Part shown: piece by piece, positions 8,712 through 18,537 of the stretch
How the letters are laid out: each line of letters begins with the position of its first letter
Position numbering within the stretch: position 1 is the first letter of the stretch
Assembly (NCBI GenBank): GCA_934693135.1
Contig: CAKUVA010000012.1
Coordinates: 1 to 56,015 of the forward strand
Direction of reading: 5' to 3'
Origin: an uncultured Bacteroidales bacterium
GTDB lineage: Bacteria; Bacteroidota; Bacteroidia; Bacteroidales; UBA932
Length of the DNA stretch: 56,015 nucleotides
The notes under the pieces: model-generated
Told to the model about the DNA's origin: nothing
Databases searched by the model: none
Seen by the model: the letters and a program-made list of their open reading frames with translations, nothing else
Made by a program: the position numbers and the translations under genes

Positions 8712-9419
8712 ATGTACTATAGAACTTTATCAGAAGAGGAGTACTTGGATCTCAAGTCACGTATACTTTATGAGGATAATCATATACTGATCATAAATAA
8801 GAAAGTAGGTGAAATCGTGCAAGGCGACAAGACTGGAGATGAACCTATAGGAGAGAAATACAAGGCTTATATCGCTATGCGAGACGGAAAGCCTGGACAA
8901 GTATTCATGGGAATACCTCACAGACTTGACAGACCTGTTTGTGGAATAACAGTATTGGCAAAGACCTCCAAAGCCCTTGAACGGCTAACAGCTATGTTCA
9001 GGGACGGACAAATACATAAGACATATTGGGCTCTTGTATGCAATTGTCCAGAACCAAAAGAATCGGATTTGGAGAACTGGATAACAAGAAACGAGAAGAT
9101 GAACAAAAGTTTCATCTGCCAAGATCCCAAGAAATCTGGGGAAGCAAAGCTTGCAAGACTCCACTATCGAATGCTGAAAGAGACTGACAGATATTTTCTA
9201 TTGGAAGTCAATCTATTCACAGGAAGACATCATCAAATCCGTTGCCAACTCTCAGGGATAGGTTGTCCGATAAAAGGAGATCTGAAATATGGCGCACCAC
9301 GCTCAAACAAAGATGGCGGAATCTCACTCATGGCACGCCATATAAGTTTTATTCATCCAGTACAGAAGGTTCAAGTGGAAGTTTCTGCTCCTGTCCCTCC
9401 TGATTGGAAAGGAGTTTGA
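8712..9419 (+). CDS. RluA-family RNA pseudouridine synthase
   Basis: The 235-residue product starts at MYYRTLSEEE; the frame continues further upstream, but over non-coding sequence and into dnaK on the other strand. HRLDRPVCG (70-78) is the RluA-family active-site motif with catalytic Asp73, and TGRHHQIRCQL and GDLKYG are the conserved C-terminal motifs. It isomerises uridine to pseudouridine in rRNA or tRNA. No S4 domain is present. The exact target (RluA, RluC, TruC type) cannot be told. The last 71 bases overlap the convergent AraC gene. Confidence 0.88.
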   Translation: MYYRTLSEEEYLDLKSRILYEDNHILIINKKVGEIVQGDKTGDEPIGEKYKAYIAMRDGKPGQVFMGIPHRLDRPVCGITVLAKTSKALERLTAMFRDGQIHKTYWALVCNCPEPKESDLENWITRNEKMNKSFICQDPKKSGEAKLARLHYRMLKETDRYFLLEVNLFTGRHHQIRCQLSGIGCPIKGDLKYGAPRSNKDGGISLMARHISFIHPVQKVQVEVSAPVPPDWKGV

Positions 9420-10422
9420 CTTTATCCGCATAATCCTTACACCACATCCCAGGTGTCGTCCCACTGAACAACTTGAAAGCATTTATAAATGTAACTTGAG
9501 AGTGAAAGCCTGACATATCAGCAAGATCTTTCACTTTAAGCGTCGTATCGCCTTGATATAGCTCTTTGGCGAATTTGACTCTATACTTATTCATCAACTG
9601 GTTAAAATTTAGTCCGGTAGTAACATTTATCAGTCTGGATATATATACTTTGTTCGAAAACATACTTCTTACGAGCATATCCAAATTATAATCAGGATTC
9701 AGATATGGTTTCTGATTGTCAAGAAACGAGCAAAGACGATTATACATAACCTTATAATCTTCCTTAGATTGTTCTGGCACAAAAGCACATGTTTCAACAT
9801 CTTTTTCCGCCATTGGCATTCCACCTTCAGTATATGAGATGATAGGACTGGCCGTAATACTCCGAACAATTAGAATAGAAAATAAAATCAGCGCAATCAG
9901 AAGAAGAATGACTCTAGGCCATATGGCACTGTCTGGCAACGCACCTGAAAGAGAGGATACAATGGATAGAATACTCATCAAGAACATTAGATAGCTCTGC
10001 TTCACCACACAAAGCATAATTTCCCATCCTGATGTCTTCATCGTAAGATATTGAATGTCAGACATCATTCGGAAAGAGCGCAATGTAAATAATACAGCTA
10101 ACGGAATAGAGCATAATAATGGATAAACTATGTAACCTGCCAAATCACTATCAAGAAAACGTGAGACAAGACAATCCATAATAGTCATTACAACTGTTAA
10201 AATCATTGTCACAATAGCAAACCACTTGGATACATTCTCATCTTTATAAGTATCCGGCATCATGATAATAATCGATACAGATATCAAGATACCATAAATG
10301 ATATCTGACAACGTAATACGCATGCCCATAATTAGGCAAATCAGAGGAATAAGAATCAGGTTAATCACAGATACGCCACGAATCACTGTCCTCGGGTCAT
10401 AAAAAAATTTAGATTTCTTCAT
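9349..10422 (-). CDS. Membrane-anchored AraC-family transcriptional regulator
   Basis: The 357-residue protein starts with about six hydrophobic segments (roughly residues 15-195). A cytosolic linker and a C-terminal AraC-type DNA-binding domain (about 240-335) follow, including VKDLADMSGFHSQVTFINAF, the first helix-turn-helix region with the expected spacing, then GTTPGMW. Such membrane-bound AraC proteins are frequent in Bacteroidota; the signal sensed here is unknown. Its 3' end overlaps the convergent pseudouridine synthase gene by 71 bases. The YitT operon upstream ends in its own terminator, so this gene probably has a separate promoter (TAATTTTG at 10445-10452, reverse). Confidence 0.85.
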   Translation of the reverse strand: MKKSKFFYDPRTVIRGVSVINLILIPLICLIMGMRITLSDIIYGILISVSIIIMMPDTYKDENVSKWFAIVTMILTVVMTIMDCLVSRFLDSDLAGYIVYPLLCSIPLAVLFTLRSFRMMSDIQYLTMKTSGWEIMLCVVKQSYLMFLMSILSIVSSLSGALPDSAIWPRVILLLIALILFSILIVRSITASPIISYTEGGMPMAEKDVETCAFVPEQSKEDYKVMYNRLCSFLDNQKPYLNPDYNLDMLVRSMFSNKVYISRLINVTTGLNFNQLMNKYRVKFAKELYQGDTTLKVKDLADMSGFHSQVTFINAFKLFSGTTPGMWCKDYADKVKLLSNQEGQEQKLPLEPSVLDE

Positions 10423-10455
10423 AAAATTAATTACTGGTCAATTACAAAATTAAAT

Positions 10456-10490
10456 AAAAAAAACCGCTCGTGGATAGATTCCGCGGGCGG
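10456..10490 (-). terminator. Terminator after the yitT pair
   Basis: On the reverse strand a GC-rich stem (10484-10490 with 10464-10470, one G-T pair) is followed by eight T (complement of A at 10456-10463). It ends the leuS-yitT-yitT transcript before the araC-type gene. Confidence 0.8.
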
Positions 10491-10532
10491 CCCATCAAAT
10501 TATTTATGATTCTTTATTAAAGAAAAACTTTT

Positions 10533-11489
10533 TCAAGCATCACTTGAGTCACTTTCTTGCTTTGCCTTTCCAGCTTTGATATCATCAAAGCCTTTGCCAT
10601 AAACGCCTGTAACAGAAGACACTGACAAGAACGCATCATTATCTATAAACTTAACATATTTGAGTAAAAAGTTTAAATCCGACTTTCTGGTAACTATCAT
10701 CAAAACATGGCTTTCATGTTTCGTATACCACCCCATTGCCGGAAAGACTGTGACACCTCTATGTAGTTCGCTAGATATCCCATCTGCCAGTTCTTTGTAC
10801 TTCTCTGACATAATAAAAACTTGCACAGACTGTTTGGATCCCGCTAAATACAAATCAATGACATATCCATTTATCGTAACAAGGAGAAGACCATATACTA
10901 CAGTCGTTACTTTTTCAGAGAAAGGCATCAACTCCCCTGTAGGAGTATGCGACGGTACTGCAAGTGATGACAGAATAATCACTACATCCATAGCCAATAT
11001 CATACGGCCAGGAGAAATATTTCTATATTTCCCGACTATGATAGCAATAATGTCTGTTCCTCCTGTACTACCACCCTGCGATATAGACATTCCTATTCCA
11101 ACGCCAACCATTATTCCACCCATTATTGTAGACATCAGTTTACCATTAGATATAGAAAGTGTTTCTATAACAGAATAAGGTATCAACCCCTGAAGGACAT
11201 TAAGACCAATGGAAGCCAGAATTATGGCATATATGGTTTTCCCGCCAAAACTTGTACCAAGAACCATAAAGGCTGTCACAAGCAAGACGGCATTGATCAC
11301 GAAGTAAGAATATCCCATTTTTATTCCTACAGCATATTGTATTATGGAGCTAATACCTGTCACTCCATTTCCAATAAGGTTGTTCGGAGTTAGAAACACT
11401 ACCCACCCTAAAACATAAATAGTTATGCCTAATGTTAGAATGGCGTATTCTTTCAATACAATCCAAAAACTCTTCTGTAAAACACCCAT
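10533..11489 (-). CDS. YitT family membrane protein (second copy)
   Basis: A 318-residue protein with five or six N-terminal membrane segments containing the YitT motifs GGSTGGTDIIA and IGNGVTGISSI, and a C-terminal soluble DUF2179 domain (about 225-305) with TVFPAMGWYTK and SVTGVYGKGFD. The function of the family is not established. The ATG at 11489 is chosen; a GTG three bases upstream overlaps the stop of the preceding yitT. It is a paralogue of that gene, and the two are probably translated from one message. The protein ends in a short acidic tail. Confidence 0.85.
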   Translation of the reverse strand: MGVLQKSFWIVLKEYAILTLGITIYVLGWVVFLTPNNLIGNGVTGISSIIQYAVGIKMGYSYFVINAVLLVTAFMVLGTSFGGKTIYAIILASIGLNVLQGLIPYSVIETLSISNGKLMSTIMGGIMVGVGIGMSISQGGSTGGTDIIAIIVGKYRNISPGRMILAMDVVIILSSLAVPSHTPTGELMPFSEKVTTVVYGLLLVTINGYVIDLYLAGSKQSVQVFIMSEKYKELADGISSELHRGVTVFPAMGWYTKHESHVLMIVTRKSDLNFLLKYVKFIDNDAFLSVSSVTGVYGKGFDDIKAGKAKQESDSSDA

Positions 11490-11491
11490 CA

Positions 11492-12436
11492 CTACGATTT
11501 ATTATCAGTTGATTCTGCTATTTTAGTTTTCTTACGCTCAACCCCTGTCTTAATCTCATCAAAGCCTTCACCATATACACTACTTGCAGGAGATACACTG
11601 ACAAAGGCCTTATTGTCTATCGACTTTATAGTTTTCGTAAGCTCAGAAATCTGATTTCTGCGGACAAGAATAAGAAGGACATCTTTTTCCTTACCAGTAT
11701 AGCATCCAACAGACTTAAGAGCAGTCACACCACGATTCAACGTATTCATAATATAATCGGCAAGCTCCTTATTCTTTTCAGAGAACACAAGAACCTGAGC
11801 CGTGGATTTGCTACCCATAAGCGCAAAGTCAAGCATAAATGAGAACGTTATCATCGTAATGTATCCGTATATCATATCTTGGAAAGACTTCCCAGGAATG
11901 AGGAGGATTGATGCTATGATAAAGATATCTGTGTACAGATATACCTTTCCAGGAGAAAGAGGCCAATATTTGTTTATAACAAGCACAAGCACATCTGTAC
12001 CTCCTGTACTGCCACCATGCGAAAATATAATACTGACTCCTATCGCTTCAATAAGACCGCCAACAACAGGTATAAGCAACTTATTATCAATGAAGAGAAA
12101 GTGACCTGCAGTAGCCTCCATAAATGGGTAATCGGGCAAAATCTTGAACAACACAGAGGATAGCAGAATGGCATACACAGTCTTGAGTCCAAATTGGTTA
12201 CCTAAAACTATAATACCTAAAATAAGCAGGCCTACATTGATTACAAAAAATGAATTTGCCACAGGAATAGCACCATTCGTTGCAAACTGCAAAATAGTAC
12301 AAGCTCCAGTCAAACCTCCGGCCGCAATTCCGTTAGGAATAAGAAAGCTAGACCATGCCATACAGTATAACAATGTTCCGAACGATATCAGAGCATACTC
12401 CCAAATGACATTGAGAACTTTATTAAAAGTTATCAT
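11492..12436 (-). CDS. YitT family membrane protein (first copy)
   Basis: A 314-residue paralogue of the next gene, with the same layout: hydrophobic N-terminal half with GGLTGACTIL and HGGSTGGTDVLV, then a DUF2179 domain (about 220-300) with GVTALKSVGCYTGKEKDVLL and VSPASSVYGEGFDEIK. Its start lies 4 bases after the leuS stop, so it is almost certainly co-transcribed with leuS. Tandem YitT genes probably arose by duplication and may form a heteromer; that is inference. No transport substrate is known for the family. Confidence 0.85.
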   Translation of the reverse strand: MITFNKVLNVIWEYALISFGTLLYCMAWSSFLIPNGIAAGGLTGACTILQFATNGAIPVANSFFVINVGLLILGIIVLGNQFGLKTVYAILLSSVLFKILPDYPFMEATAGHFLFIDNKLLIPVVGGLIEAIGVSIIFSHGGSTGGTDVLVLVINKYWPLSPGKVYLYTDIFIIASILLIPGKSFQDMIYGYITMITFSFMLDFALMGSKSTAQVLVFSEKNKELADYIMNTLNRGVTALKSVGCYTGKEKDVLLILVRRNQISELTKTIKSIDNKAFVSVSPASSVYGEGFDEIKTGVERKKTKIAESTDNKS

Positions 12437-12440
12437 AAAA

Positions 12441-15206
12441 TTATTTTATTACAATATTTACGATTTTTCTTGGCACAACTATCACCTTAATGATACTCTT
12501 TCCGGAAAGATATTTTTCAGTTGAAGGAAGGGCTCGAACATAACTTTCAACTTCTGACTTATCCATATCAATAGAAAGGTCTACTGTAAATCTTGTCTTT
12601 CCATTGAATGAGACAGCATAAGTACATGTGTTCTCAATAGTGTATTCAGCTTTATATTCCGGGAATGATGCTCCAGAAATGCTTTCCGAATGTCCCATCG
12701 TCTCCCAAAGTTCTTCACAAATATGTGGGGCAAATGGTGAAAGGAGTATTGCTAATGGCTCCAAAATCTCTTTCTTTGAACATTTCTTATCTAAAAGATC
12801 ATTTACAGCAATCATAAATGCGCTAATACATGTATTATAAGAGAATGTTTCAATATCAGACTGAACTTTTCCTATGAGCTTGTGAAGAGTCTTAAGTTCT
12901 TCTGCAGTTGCCTTCTCTTCGTTAACAAGTAAAACATCACCATCAAAATACAGTCTCCAGAACTTACGGAGGAATCTATTAACACCGTCAATACCTTTAG
13001 TATCCCATGGTTTGGATTGTTCTATCGGTCCGAGGAACATCTCATAAAGACGTAGAGTGTCTGCTCCATATGAATTGCATATATCATCAGGATTGACAAC
13101 ATTGTACATAGATTTGCTCATCTTCTCAACAGCCCATCCACAGACATATTCGCCATTCTCGAGAACAAATTCAGCATCAGCAAATTCAGGTCTCCATTTT
13201 CTGAAAGCATCGATATCAAGTCGATCATTTCTGACTATATTTATATCCACATGAATCTCAGTGGTTTCATACTGATCCTTCAAACCGAATGACACAAATT
13301 TGTTTGTTCCAACTATACGATATACAAAATTTGAACGACCTTGTATCATTCCCTGATTCACAAGTTTTCTAAATGGCTCATCTTCACATACATATCCCAT
13401 ATCAAAGAGGAACTTGTCCCAAAAACGCGAATATATGAGATGTCCGGTAGCATGTTCCGTACCTCCGACATAAAGATCCACATCTCGCCAATACTTATCA
13501 GCTTCGCTTCCGACAAGGTCTTCACTATTATGTGGGTCCATATATCTTAAATAGTATGCGCTTGACCCTGCAAAACCCGGCATCGTACTTGTTTCAAGCG
13601 GACATCCCTTATAAGTCCAGTTCTTCGCACGCGCAAGAGGAGGTTCACCATTTTCCGTCGGTTTAAACTGATCTATTTCAGGGAGTCTAAGTGGGAGCTG
13701 GTCATACGGAAGAGGAGTGGCTATACCATCTTTATAATATATAGGGAATGGTTCTCCCCAATACCGTTGACGAGAAAATATTGCATCACGAAGTCTATAG
13801 TTCACCTTACGATGTCCTATGCCATGGGTCTCCACATAATCCATAGCAGCAGAAATCGCATCTTTAACATCAAGACCATCAAGAAAACCAGAATTGCACA
13901 ATTTACCATCCTTAGCATCAAAGCTATGTTCACTCACATCACATCCCTCAATAATAGGAATGATAGGGAGGTCGAATTTACGTGCAAAAGCATAATCGCG
14001 GCTATCATGAGCCGGAACGGCCATTATTGCTCCAGTTCCATATCCGGCGAGGACATATTCCGAAATCCATATAGGTACGCGTTTTCCCGTAAGAGGATTT
14101 TCAGCATAAGATCCTGAGAAAACACCAGTAACTGTTTTCGTTTCTGAAATTCTCTCACGTTCAGTTTTTTTCTTCACATAAGCAAGATATTCCTCTACAG
14201 CTTCTTTTTGTTCTACTGAAGTTAGCTCTGACACAAGATCGCTTTCAGGTGCAAGTACCATGAAAGTCACCCCGAAAATAGTGTCGACTCTTGTCGTGAA
14301 GACTGTCACATCTTTTTCTTTGTCGCCATTGAAGGTCTTAAACACAACCTCAGTTCCGAAAGACTTGCCAATCCAGTTTCTCTGCATTTCCTTCAAAGAA
14401 TCCGTCCAGTCAAGTTTATCAAGTCCAGACAACAGACGACCTGCATATGCAGAAACTCGAAGCTGCCACTGGAGCATCTTCTTTTGCTCCACAGGGAAAC
14501 CACCGCGAACAGAAAGTCCATCCTTAACTTCATCATTTGCCAAGACTGTACCAAGTCCTGCACACCAGTTAACAGATGTTTCTCCCTGATATGCAATCCT
14601 ATAGTTCATCAGCACGTCCGCTTTCTTCTTATCATCCCATGATTTCCACTCCCCTGCCGTAAATTTCAATTCTTCAGTACATGCAGCATGAATTCCCTCC
14701 GTTCCATTATGTTCAAATGCAGACTCAAGCTCTGCTATAGGACGAGCTTTATCCAAATCTGTATTGTAATAGCTTTTGAACATCTTTATGAACGCCCATT
14801 GTGTCCATTTATAGAAATCCGGATCACATGTGCGCACCTCGCGATCCCAATCGTAAGCAAATCCAATTCTATCAAGCTGTTCACGATAACGCCTAATATT
14901 ATTTTCAGTAGTAACCTCAGGATGTTGCCCTGTTTGGATAGCATATTGCTCAGCTGGAAGGCCGAACGCGTCATACCCCATAGGATGAAGGACATTGAAT
15001 CCCTTTAATTTCTTATATCTTGCGAATATATCACTTGCAATGTACCCAAGAGGATGACCTACATGAAGTCCTGCACCTGAAGGATACGGAAACATGTCGA
15101 GGACATAATATTTAGGCTTGGAGGTGTCATCCACCACATGAAAAGTTTTTTCTGCAGCCCATTTGGCTTGCCACTTCTGCTCAATTCTTCTAAAATCGTA
15201 TTCCAT
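12441..15206 (-). CDS. leuS: Leucyl-tRNA synthetase
   Basis: A 921-residue class I synthetase that charges tRNA-Leu. The HIGH-type motif is in [14 protein letters not shown] (about 42-55). The CP1 editing domain, with [19 protein letters not shown], lies in the middle, and KMSKS is found in [12 protein letters not shown] (about 705). A C-terminal anticodon-binding region follows. Length is close to normal. It lies 24 bases downstream of the M28-TonB gene and directly upstream of two yitT genes, so it sits inside a five-gene reverse-strand run. No T-box is visible. Confidence 0.97.
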   Translation of the reverse strand: MEYDFRRIEQKWQAKWAAEKTFHVVDDTSKPKYYVLDMFPYPSGAGLHVGHPLGYIASDIFARYKKLKGFNVLHPMGYDAFGLPAEQYAIQTGQHPEVTTENNIRRYREQLDRIGFAYDWDREVRTCDPDFYKWTQWAFIKMFKSYYNTDLDKARPIAELESAFEHNGTEGIHAACTEELKFTAGEWKSWDDKKKADVLMNYRIAYQGETSVNWCAGLGTVLANDEVKDGLSVRGGFPVEQKKMLQWQLRVSAYAGRLLSGLDKLDWTDSLKEMQRNWIGKSFGTEVVFKTFNGDKEKDVTVFTTRVDTIFGVTFMVLAPESDLVSELTSVEQKEAVEEYLAYVKKKTERERISETKTVTGVFSGSYAENPLTGKRVPIWISEYVLAGYGTGAIMAVPAHDSRDYAFARKFDLPIIPIIEGCDVSEHSFDAKDGKLCNSGFLDGLDVKDAISAAMDYVETHGIGHRKVNYRLRDAIFSRQRYWGEPFPIYYKDGIATPLPYDQLPLRLPEIDQFKPTENGEPPLARAKNWTYKGCPLETSTMPGFAGSSAYYLRYMDPHNSEDLVGSEADKYWRDVDLYVGGTEHATGHLIYSRFWDKFLFDMGYVCEDEPFRKLVNQGMIQGRSNFVYRIVGTNKFVSFGLKDQYETTEIHVDINIVRNDRLDIDAFRKWRPEFADAEFVLENGEYVCGWAVEKMSKSMYNVVNPDDICNSYGADTLRLYEMFLGPIEQSKPWDTKGIDGVNRFLRKFWRLYFDGDVLLVNEEKATAEELKTLHKLIGKVQSDIETFSYNTCISAFMIAVNDLLDKKCSKKEILEPLAILLSPFAPHICEELWETMGHSESISGASFPEYKAEYTIENTCTYAVSFNGKTRFTVDLSIDMDKSEVESYVRALPSTEKYLSGKSIIKVIVVPRKIVNIVIK

Positions 15207-15230
15207 AATATATTACGTTTCGCTATTATT

Positions 15231-16574
15231 CTATTTTTTTATTCCGAATTTGCCTTTTTTCATAAGACGGAAATCCACGGCTACAGACATTGTAGTACTG
15301 ACAGGAACTCCTTTGACATGTCCTGGCTTCCAACGAGGAGAGGCACTAACTACCTTAACAGCTTCTTCATCAAGCAATGGATCTGCACTCCTAACAACAT
15401 GAACATCCTGCACGTCTCCAGACTTGTCAATGATAAACTCGACAGTAACACGTCCTTGTATACCATTAGAAACCGCAGCCTTAGGATACTTCAAATATTG
15501 ATAAACCCATCTATAAAGAAAATCCTTCGGATCGGCACTTCCCATAAATGTTGGCCTGCGATCACACTCATAATAAGCATATACTTTGTCATTACTCTTT
15601 GACAATACTTGATCTTGACGAAAAAGCGGAGGATTTTCTACATTGGAAATAAATCTTGTAAAATTATATATATATTCCAGTTCTCTCTCCATTGGTTCAA
15701 ATTCGATTATATCAGCTCTATCCTTCATGGTGTTATGTTCTGGATAGCGTCCCGTAGTGAACATCACTGAAGGAATTTCCTTAGCATAAAATGCTCTACA
15801 ATCAGATGGATAAGGTTCTTCCGAAGTCAATGTCGGTTTTACAGGTTGAAGTTCCTCACCAACTTGCGAAAGAATCATGTTCATGTCTGCATTTGAGGAA
15901 GTGTAAGCATAAAAACCACCACTCGCGGTTCCAAGCATATCAAGATCTATCATTGCATCAATGTTTCCAGAATCAGAGAACGAACGATTCAAGAAGTACC
16001 ACGCGCCAGCAAATGATTGACAAGACGAGCCAAATGCTATAAATATCACAGACCTTCTAAAAAGGATAGAATTCGTACTCACCATTCTGGCAAGTTCCAT
16101 CATCATGGCAAGGCCAGAAGCATTTCCATTGGCCCCATAGTATATTTGTGATTCGGGCTTACCATCAACATCCACTATATTAGTCCCAAGATTATCTAAA
16201 CGCGCTCCGACAACGATATAATGGTCATATTTAGTATGATCATACCCTTGAACGAAACCAACCACATTCCTCGAGGTAAGAGTATCTCCATTTTCCTGAG
16301 ATATACCGAACAAGTCCCCTTCAGTCCCACTAAGAATATCCACACCATATGAAGCAAGAGTCGCCCTTACATATTCTGCTGCACTTTTCTCTCCTTCAGA
16401 TCCAGCCTTGCGACCTTCAAGAGATTCAGACGCCAAACATGCTACATGTGATTTCAATGCTTTAATGACATCACTATCCGTAAGATCCGAATAGCCTGTC
16501 ACTTGAGCTTTCGCATGAAAAGCCATGAGCAGAATCAGAAAGAAGGCTATCATGCATCTTATCAAGTTTTTCAT
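15231..16574 (-). CDS. Exported M28 peptidase-like protein with C-terminal TonB domain, probably inactive
   Basis: The start is taken at MKNLIRCMIAFFLILL (16574), which gives a clean signal peptide ending near AKAQ and avoids overlap with the upstream gene. Residues 25-310 follow the M28 zinc-peptidase fold (YYGANGNASGLAMMMELAR, AMIDLDMLG), and 350-440 form a TonB C-terminal domain (YPKAAVSNGIQGRVTVEF, SPRWKPGHVKG). Several metal or catalytic positions differ from active M28 enzymes: R125 where His is usual (GAHxD), N149 for the bridging Asp, and S183/S184 for the Glu pair. D212 and H280 remain. It is probably a periplasmic binding or scaffold protein rather than a peptidase (inference). It lies 14 bases after the SPOR lipoprotein gene. 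Confidence 0.75.
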   Translation of the reverse strand: MKNLIRCMIAFFLILLMAFHAKAQVTGYSDLTDSDVIKALKSHVACLASESLEGRKAGSEGEKSAAEYVRATLASYGVDILSGTEGDLFGISQENGDTLTSRNVVGFVQGYDHTKYDHYIVVGARLDNLGTNIVDVDGKPESQIYYGANGNASGLAMMMELARMVSTNSILFRRSVIFIAFGSSCQSFAGAWYFLNRSFSDSGNIDAMIDLDMLGTASGGFYAYTSSNADMNMILSQVGEELQPVKPTLTSEEPYPSDCRAFYAKEIPSVMFTTGRYPEHNTMKDRADIIEFEPMERELEYIYNFTRFISNVENPPLFRQDQVLSKSNDKVYAYYECDRRPTFMGSADPKDFLYRWVYQYLKYPKAAVSNGIQGRVTVEFIIDKSGDVQDVHVVRSADPLLDEEAVKVVSASPRWKPGHVKGVPVSTTMSVAVDFRLMKKGKFGIKK

Positions 16575-16588
16575 AATACTAAATTTAA

Positions 16589-17104
16589 TCAATTCACAAG
16601 AATCCAAACACCATCAGGACAGAATTTTTCTCCTTTGACGCGCTTCAGACTTCTGTATATCTCGGAAGGACTGTCCGATGGACATATCCCCACAGCAGTA
16701 TAGCCATTGCAGAATTCTATCAACTCAACCATATAACCAGCTTTGGAAATGGTTTCCTTCATAGCTAAAGCATTACCTTTGTCCATGAAAGCACCAACGA
16801 CAATGTAATATTTCTTCAACAACCCTTCCGTAACAATTCCCCCCATAGCCGCCGGTCCACGCAACGCAGTACCTTTCATTTTTTTTAGCGAATCCAACAT
16901 TGCAAGCGAGTCGGCCATCTGTTTTTTAACTTTCTCAAGAGAATCCAGTCTAGCCTGATGTGCCCTGGCAGCCGCTGCCTCGATGGCGGCACGCTTAGCC
17001 TCTATCTCGGCAGAAGTAGGTCGCCCAGCCAGCTTTCGAAATGAGTCACAACTGGAACACATAACGAGCGCCGCAAACACGATTGCAAGAAACACTTTTC
17101 TCAT
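16589..17104 (-). CDS. SPOR-domain lipoprotein
   Basis: The 171-residue protein begins with a lipoprotein signal; the lipobox Cys is probably at 19, in the MCSSCDS segment. An Ala/Lys/Glu-rich helical stretch (about 30-75) follows, then a SPOR domain (about 97-171: YYIVVGAFMDKGNALAM, GYTAVGICP). SPOR domains bind denuded glycan strands of peptidoglycan, often at the division site. It is the first gene of a reverse-strand run with the M28-TonB gene, suggesting a shared envelope role. A TAAATTTG -7 element lies at 17129-17136 (reverse). Confidence 0.8.
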   Translation of the reverse strand: MRKVFLAIVFAALVMCSSCDSFRKLAGRPTSAEIEAKRAAIEAAAARAHQARLDSLEKVKKQMADSLAMLDSLKKMKGTALRGPAAMGGIVTEGLLKKYYIVVGAFMDKGNALAMKETISKAGYMVELIEFCNGYTAVGICPSDSPSEIYRSLKRVKGEKFCPDGVWILVN

Positions 17105-17184
17105 AACGCAAATGAATCTAAATTCTTACAAATTTACATAAAAATATTACTTTTGCATCCTGGATTGTATTTAAAAATCATTTA

Positions 17185-18537
17185 ATGGCCATGCAGTTAT
17201 TACAAGATGCGGCAAAACTCATAAAAGACATAACCGACATACGCAGTTATATCGACACAACAAAAGCCGCAGAAAGCATAAGAAACAACATTTATTTCAA
17301 AGGTCCAAACGTTTGGATTCTTGTTTGCGCGATAATACTCGCCTCTGTGGGACTCAATGTTAACTCCACTGCAGTCATAATAGGAGCAATGCTCATTTCT
17401 CCACTTATGGGTCCTATATTTGGCATCGGACTAGGATTGGGAATAGATGACACACAACTCATCAAATCAGCATTCAAGAACCTTTTGGTAATGGTACTAA
17501 CAAGCCTTACGGCCGCCACTGTGTATTTTATGCTTACACCTCTCAAGTTGGCAAACCCTACCGAACTCATGGCTCGTACAAATCCTACGATATACGATGT
17601 TATGATAGCATTTGTCGGAGGACTTGCCGGAATATTCGAGATGAGTCGTAAGGAAAAAGGCACGGTACTCTCGGGCGTGGCCATTGCCACGGCCCTGATG
17701 CCGCCACTCTGCACTGCCGGCTACGGCATTGCATCTGGCAGCCTCACCTGCTTCGCAGGCGCCCTCTACCTCTTCTTCATCAACTGCGTATTCATAATAC
17801 TCTCGACCTTCGCGATGGTCAAATACTTGCACTTTTCAGAATACCAATTCCAGGACATCAAGAATGCACGCAGAACCAAGACCATCATGACAATAGTCAC
17901 AATCCTCGTGATAGTTCCAAGCCTGTGGTCAGCTTTCGTAATGATACGTGAGAACAGATTTGAAATGAAAGTGGAAGACTTCATTGCAGAGAACAAAACT
18001 CTCGCCAACGGATACATCTATGACCACACAATTTCTCCACGCAAAGGAGGTTCAGTAGAACTATTCATTGCAGGAGAACCTATCACAGCATCCGAAAAAA
18101 AACGGATTTTAGAATCAGCTGCAAGACACGGAATTTCTGAGGATCAGATTAAATTCTCCGAAAGAGCCTTATACGAAGCCTCTGACAATGTGTCGGAAAA
18201 ACTTGTCAAAGGAATCTATGAGCGTACAGATTCGGAAATAACACAACGTGAGGCACGCATAAGAGAGTTAGAAAAAGAACTTTCATCATACAAGCAAGCT
18301 GAAATTCCTTATGCTCAGATAACCAAGGAAATACACAACCAATTTCCCGAGATAAAAGACCTCTACATTGGAAGAGGGGCCAAAACAGATTGCGACAGCA
18401 TAGCTGTACACAAGGAAACAATCATCGTAGCAAGTTCCGAACAAACTATAAAGGAAACATTGCGTGAACGACTTGAAAGCTGGCTCAGAATACGACTTGA
18501 TGACAGTACAGTAACTGTCATAAATAGAATCAAATGA
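17185..18537 (+). CDS. DUF389 family membrane protein
   Basis: The 450-residue protein has an N-terminal cytosolic segment, five or six membrane helices (about 45-265) with the family hallmark NSTAVIIGAMLISPLMGP, and a long soluble C-terminal part with a predicted coiled coil near 345-370 (many Glu/Arg/Lys). DUF389 proteins have no firmly established role. It overlaps capA by 4 bases. A TACTTTTG -7 element lies at 17148-17155, 30 bases before the start. Confidence 0.8.
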   Translation: MAMQLLQDAAKLIKDITDIRSYIDTTKAAESIRNNIYFKGPNVWILVCAIILASVGLNVNSTAVIIGAMLISPLMGPIFGIGLGLGIDDTQLIKSAFKNLLVMVLTSLTAATVYFMLTPLKLANPTELMARTNPTIYDVMIAFVGGLAGIFEMSRKEKGTVLSGVAIATALMPPLCTAGYGIASGSLTCFAGALYLFFINCVFIILSTFAMVKYLHFSEYQFQDIKNARRTKTIMTIVTILVIVPSLWSAFVMIRENRFEMKVEDFIAENKTLANGYIYDHTISPRKGGSVELFIAGEPITASEKKRILESAARHGISEDQIKFSERALYEASDNVSEKLVKGIYERTDSEITQREARIRELEKELSSYKQAEIPYAQITKEIHNQFPEIKDLYIGRGAKTDCDSIAVHKETIIVASSEQTIKETLRERLESWLRIRLDDSTVTVINRIK

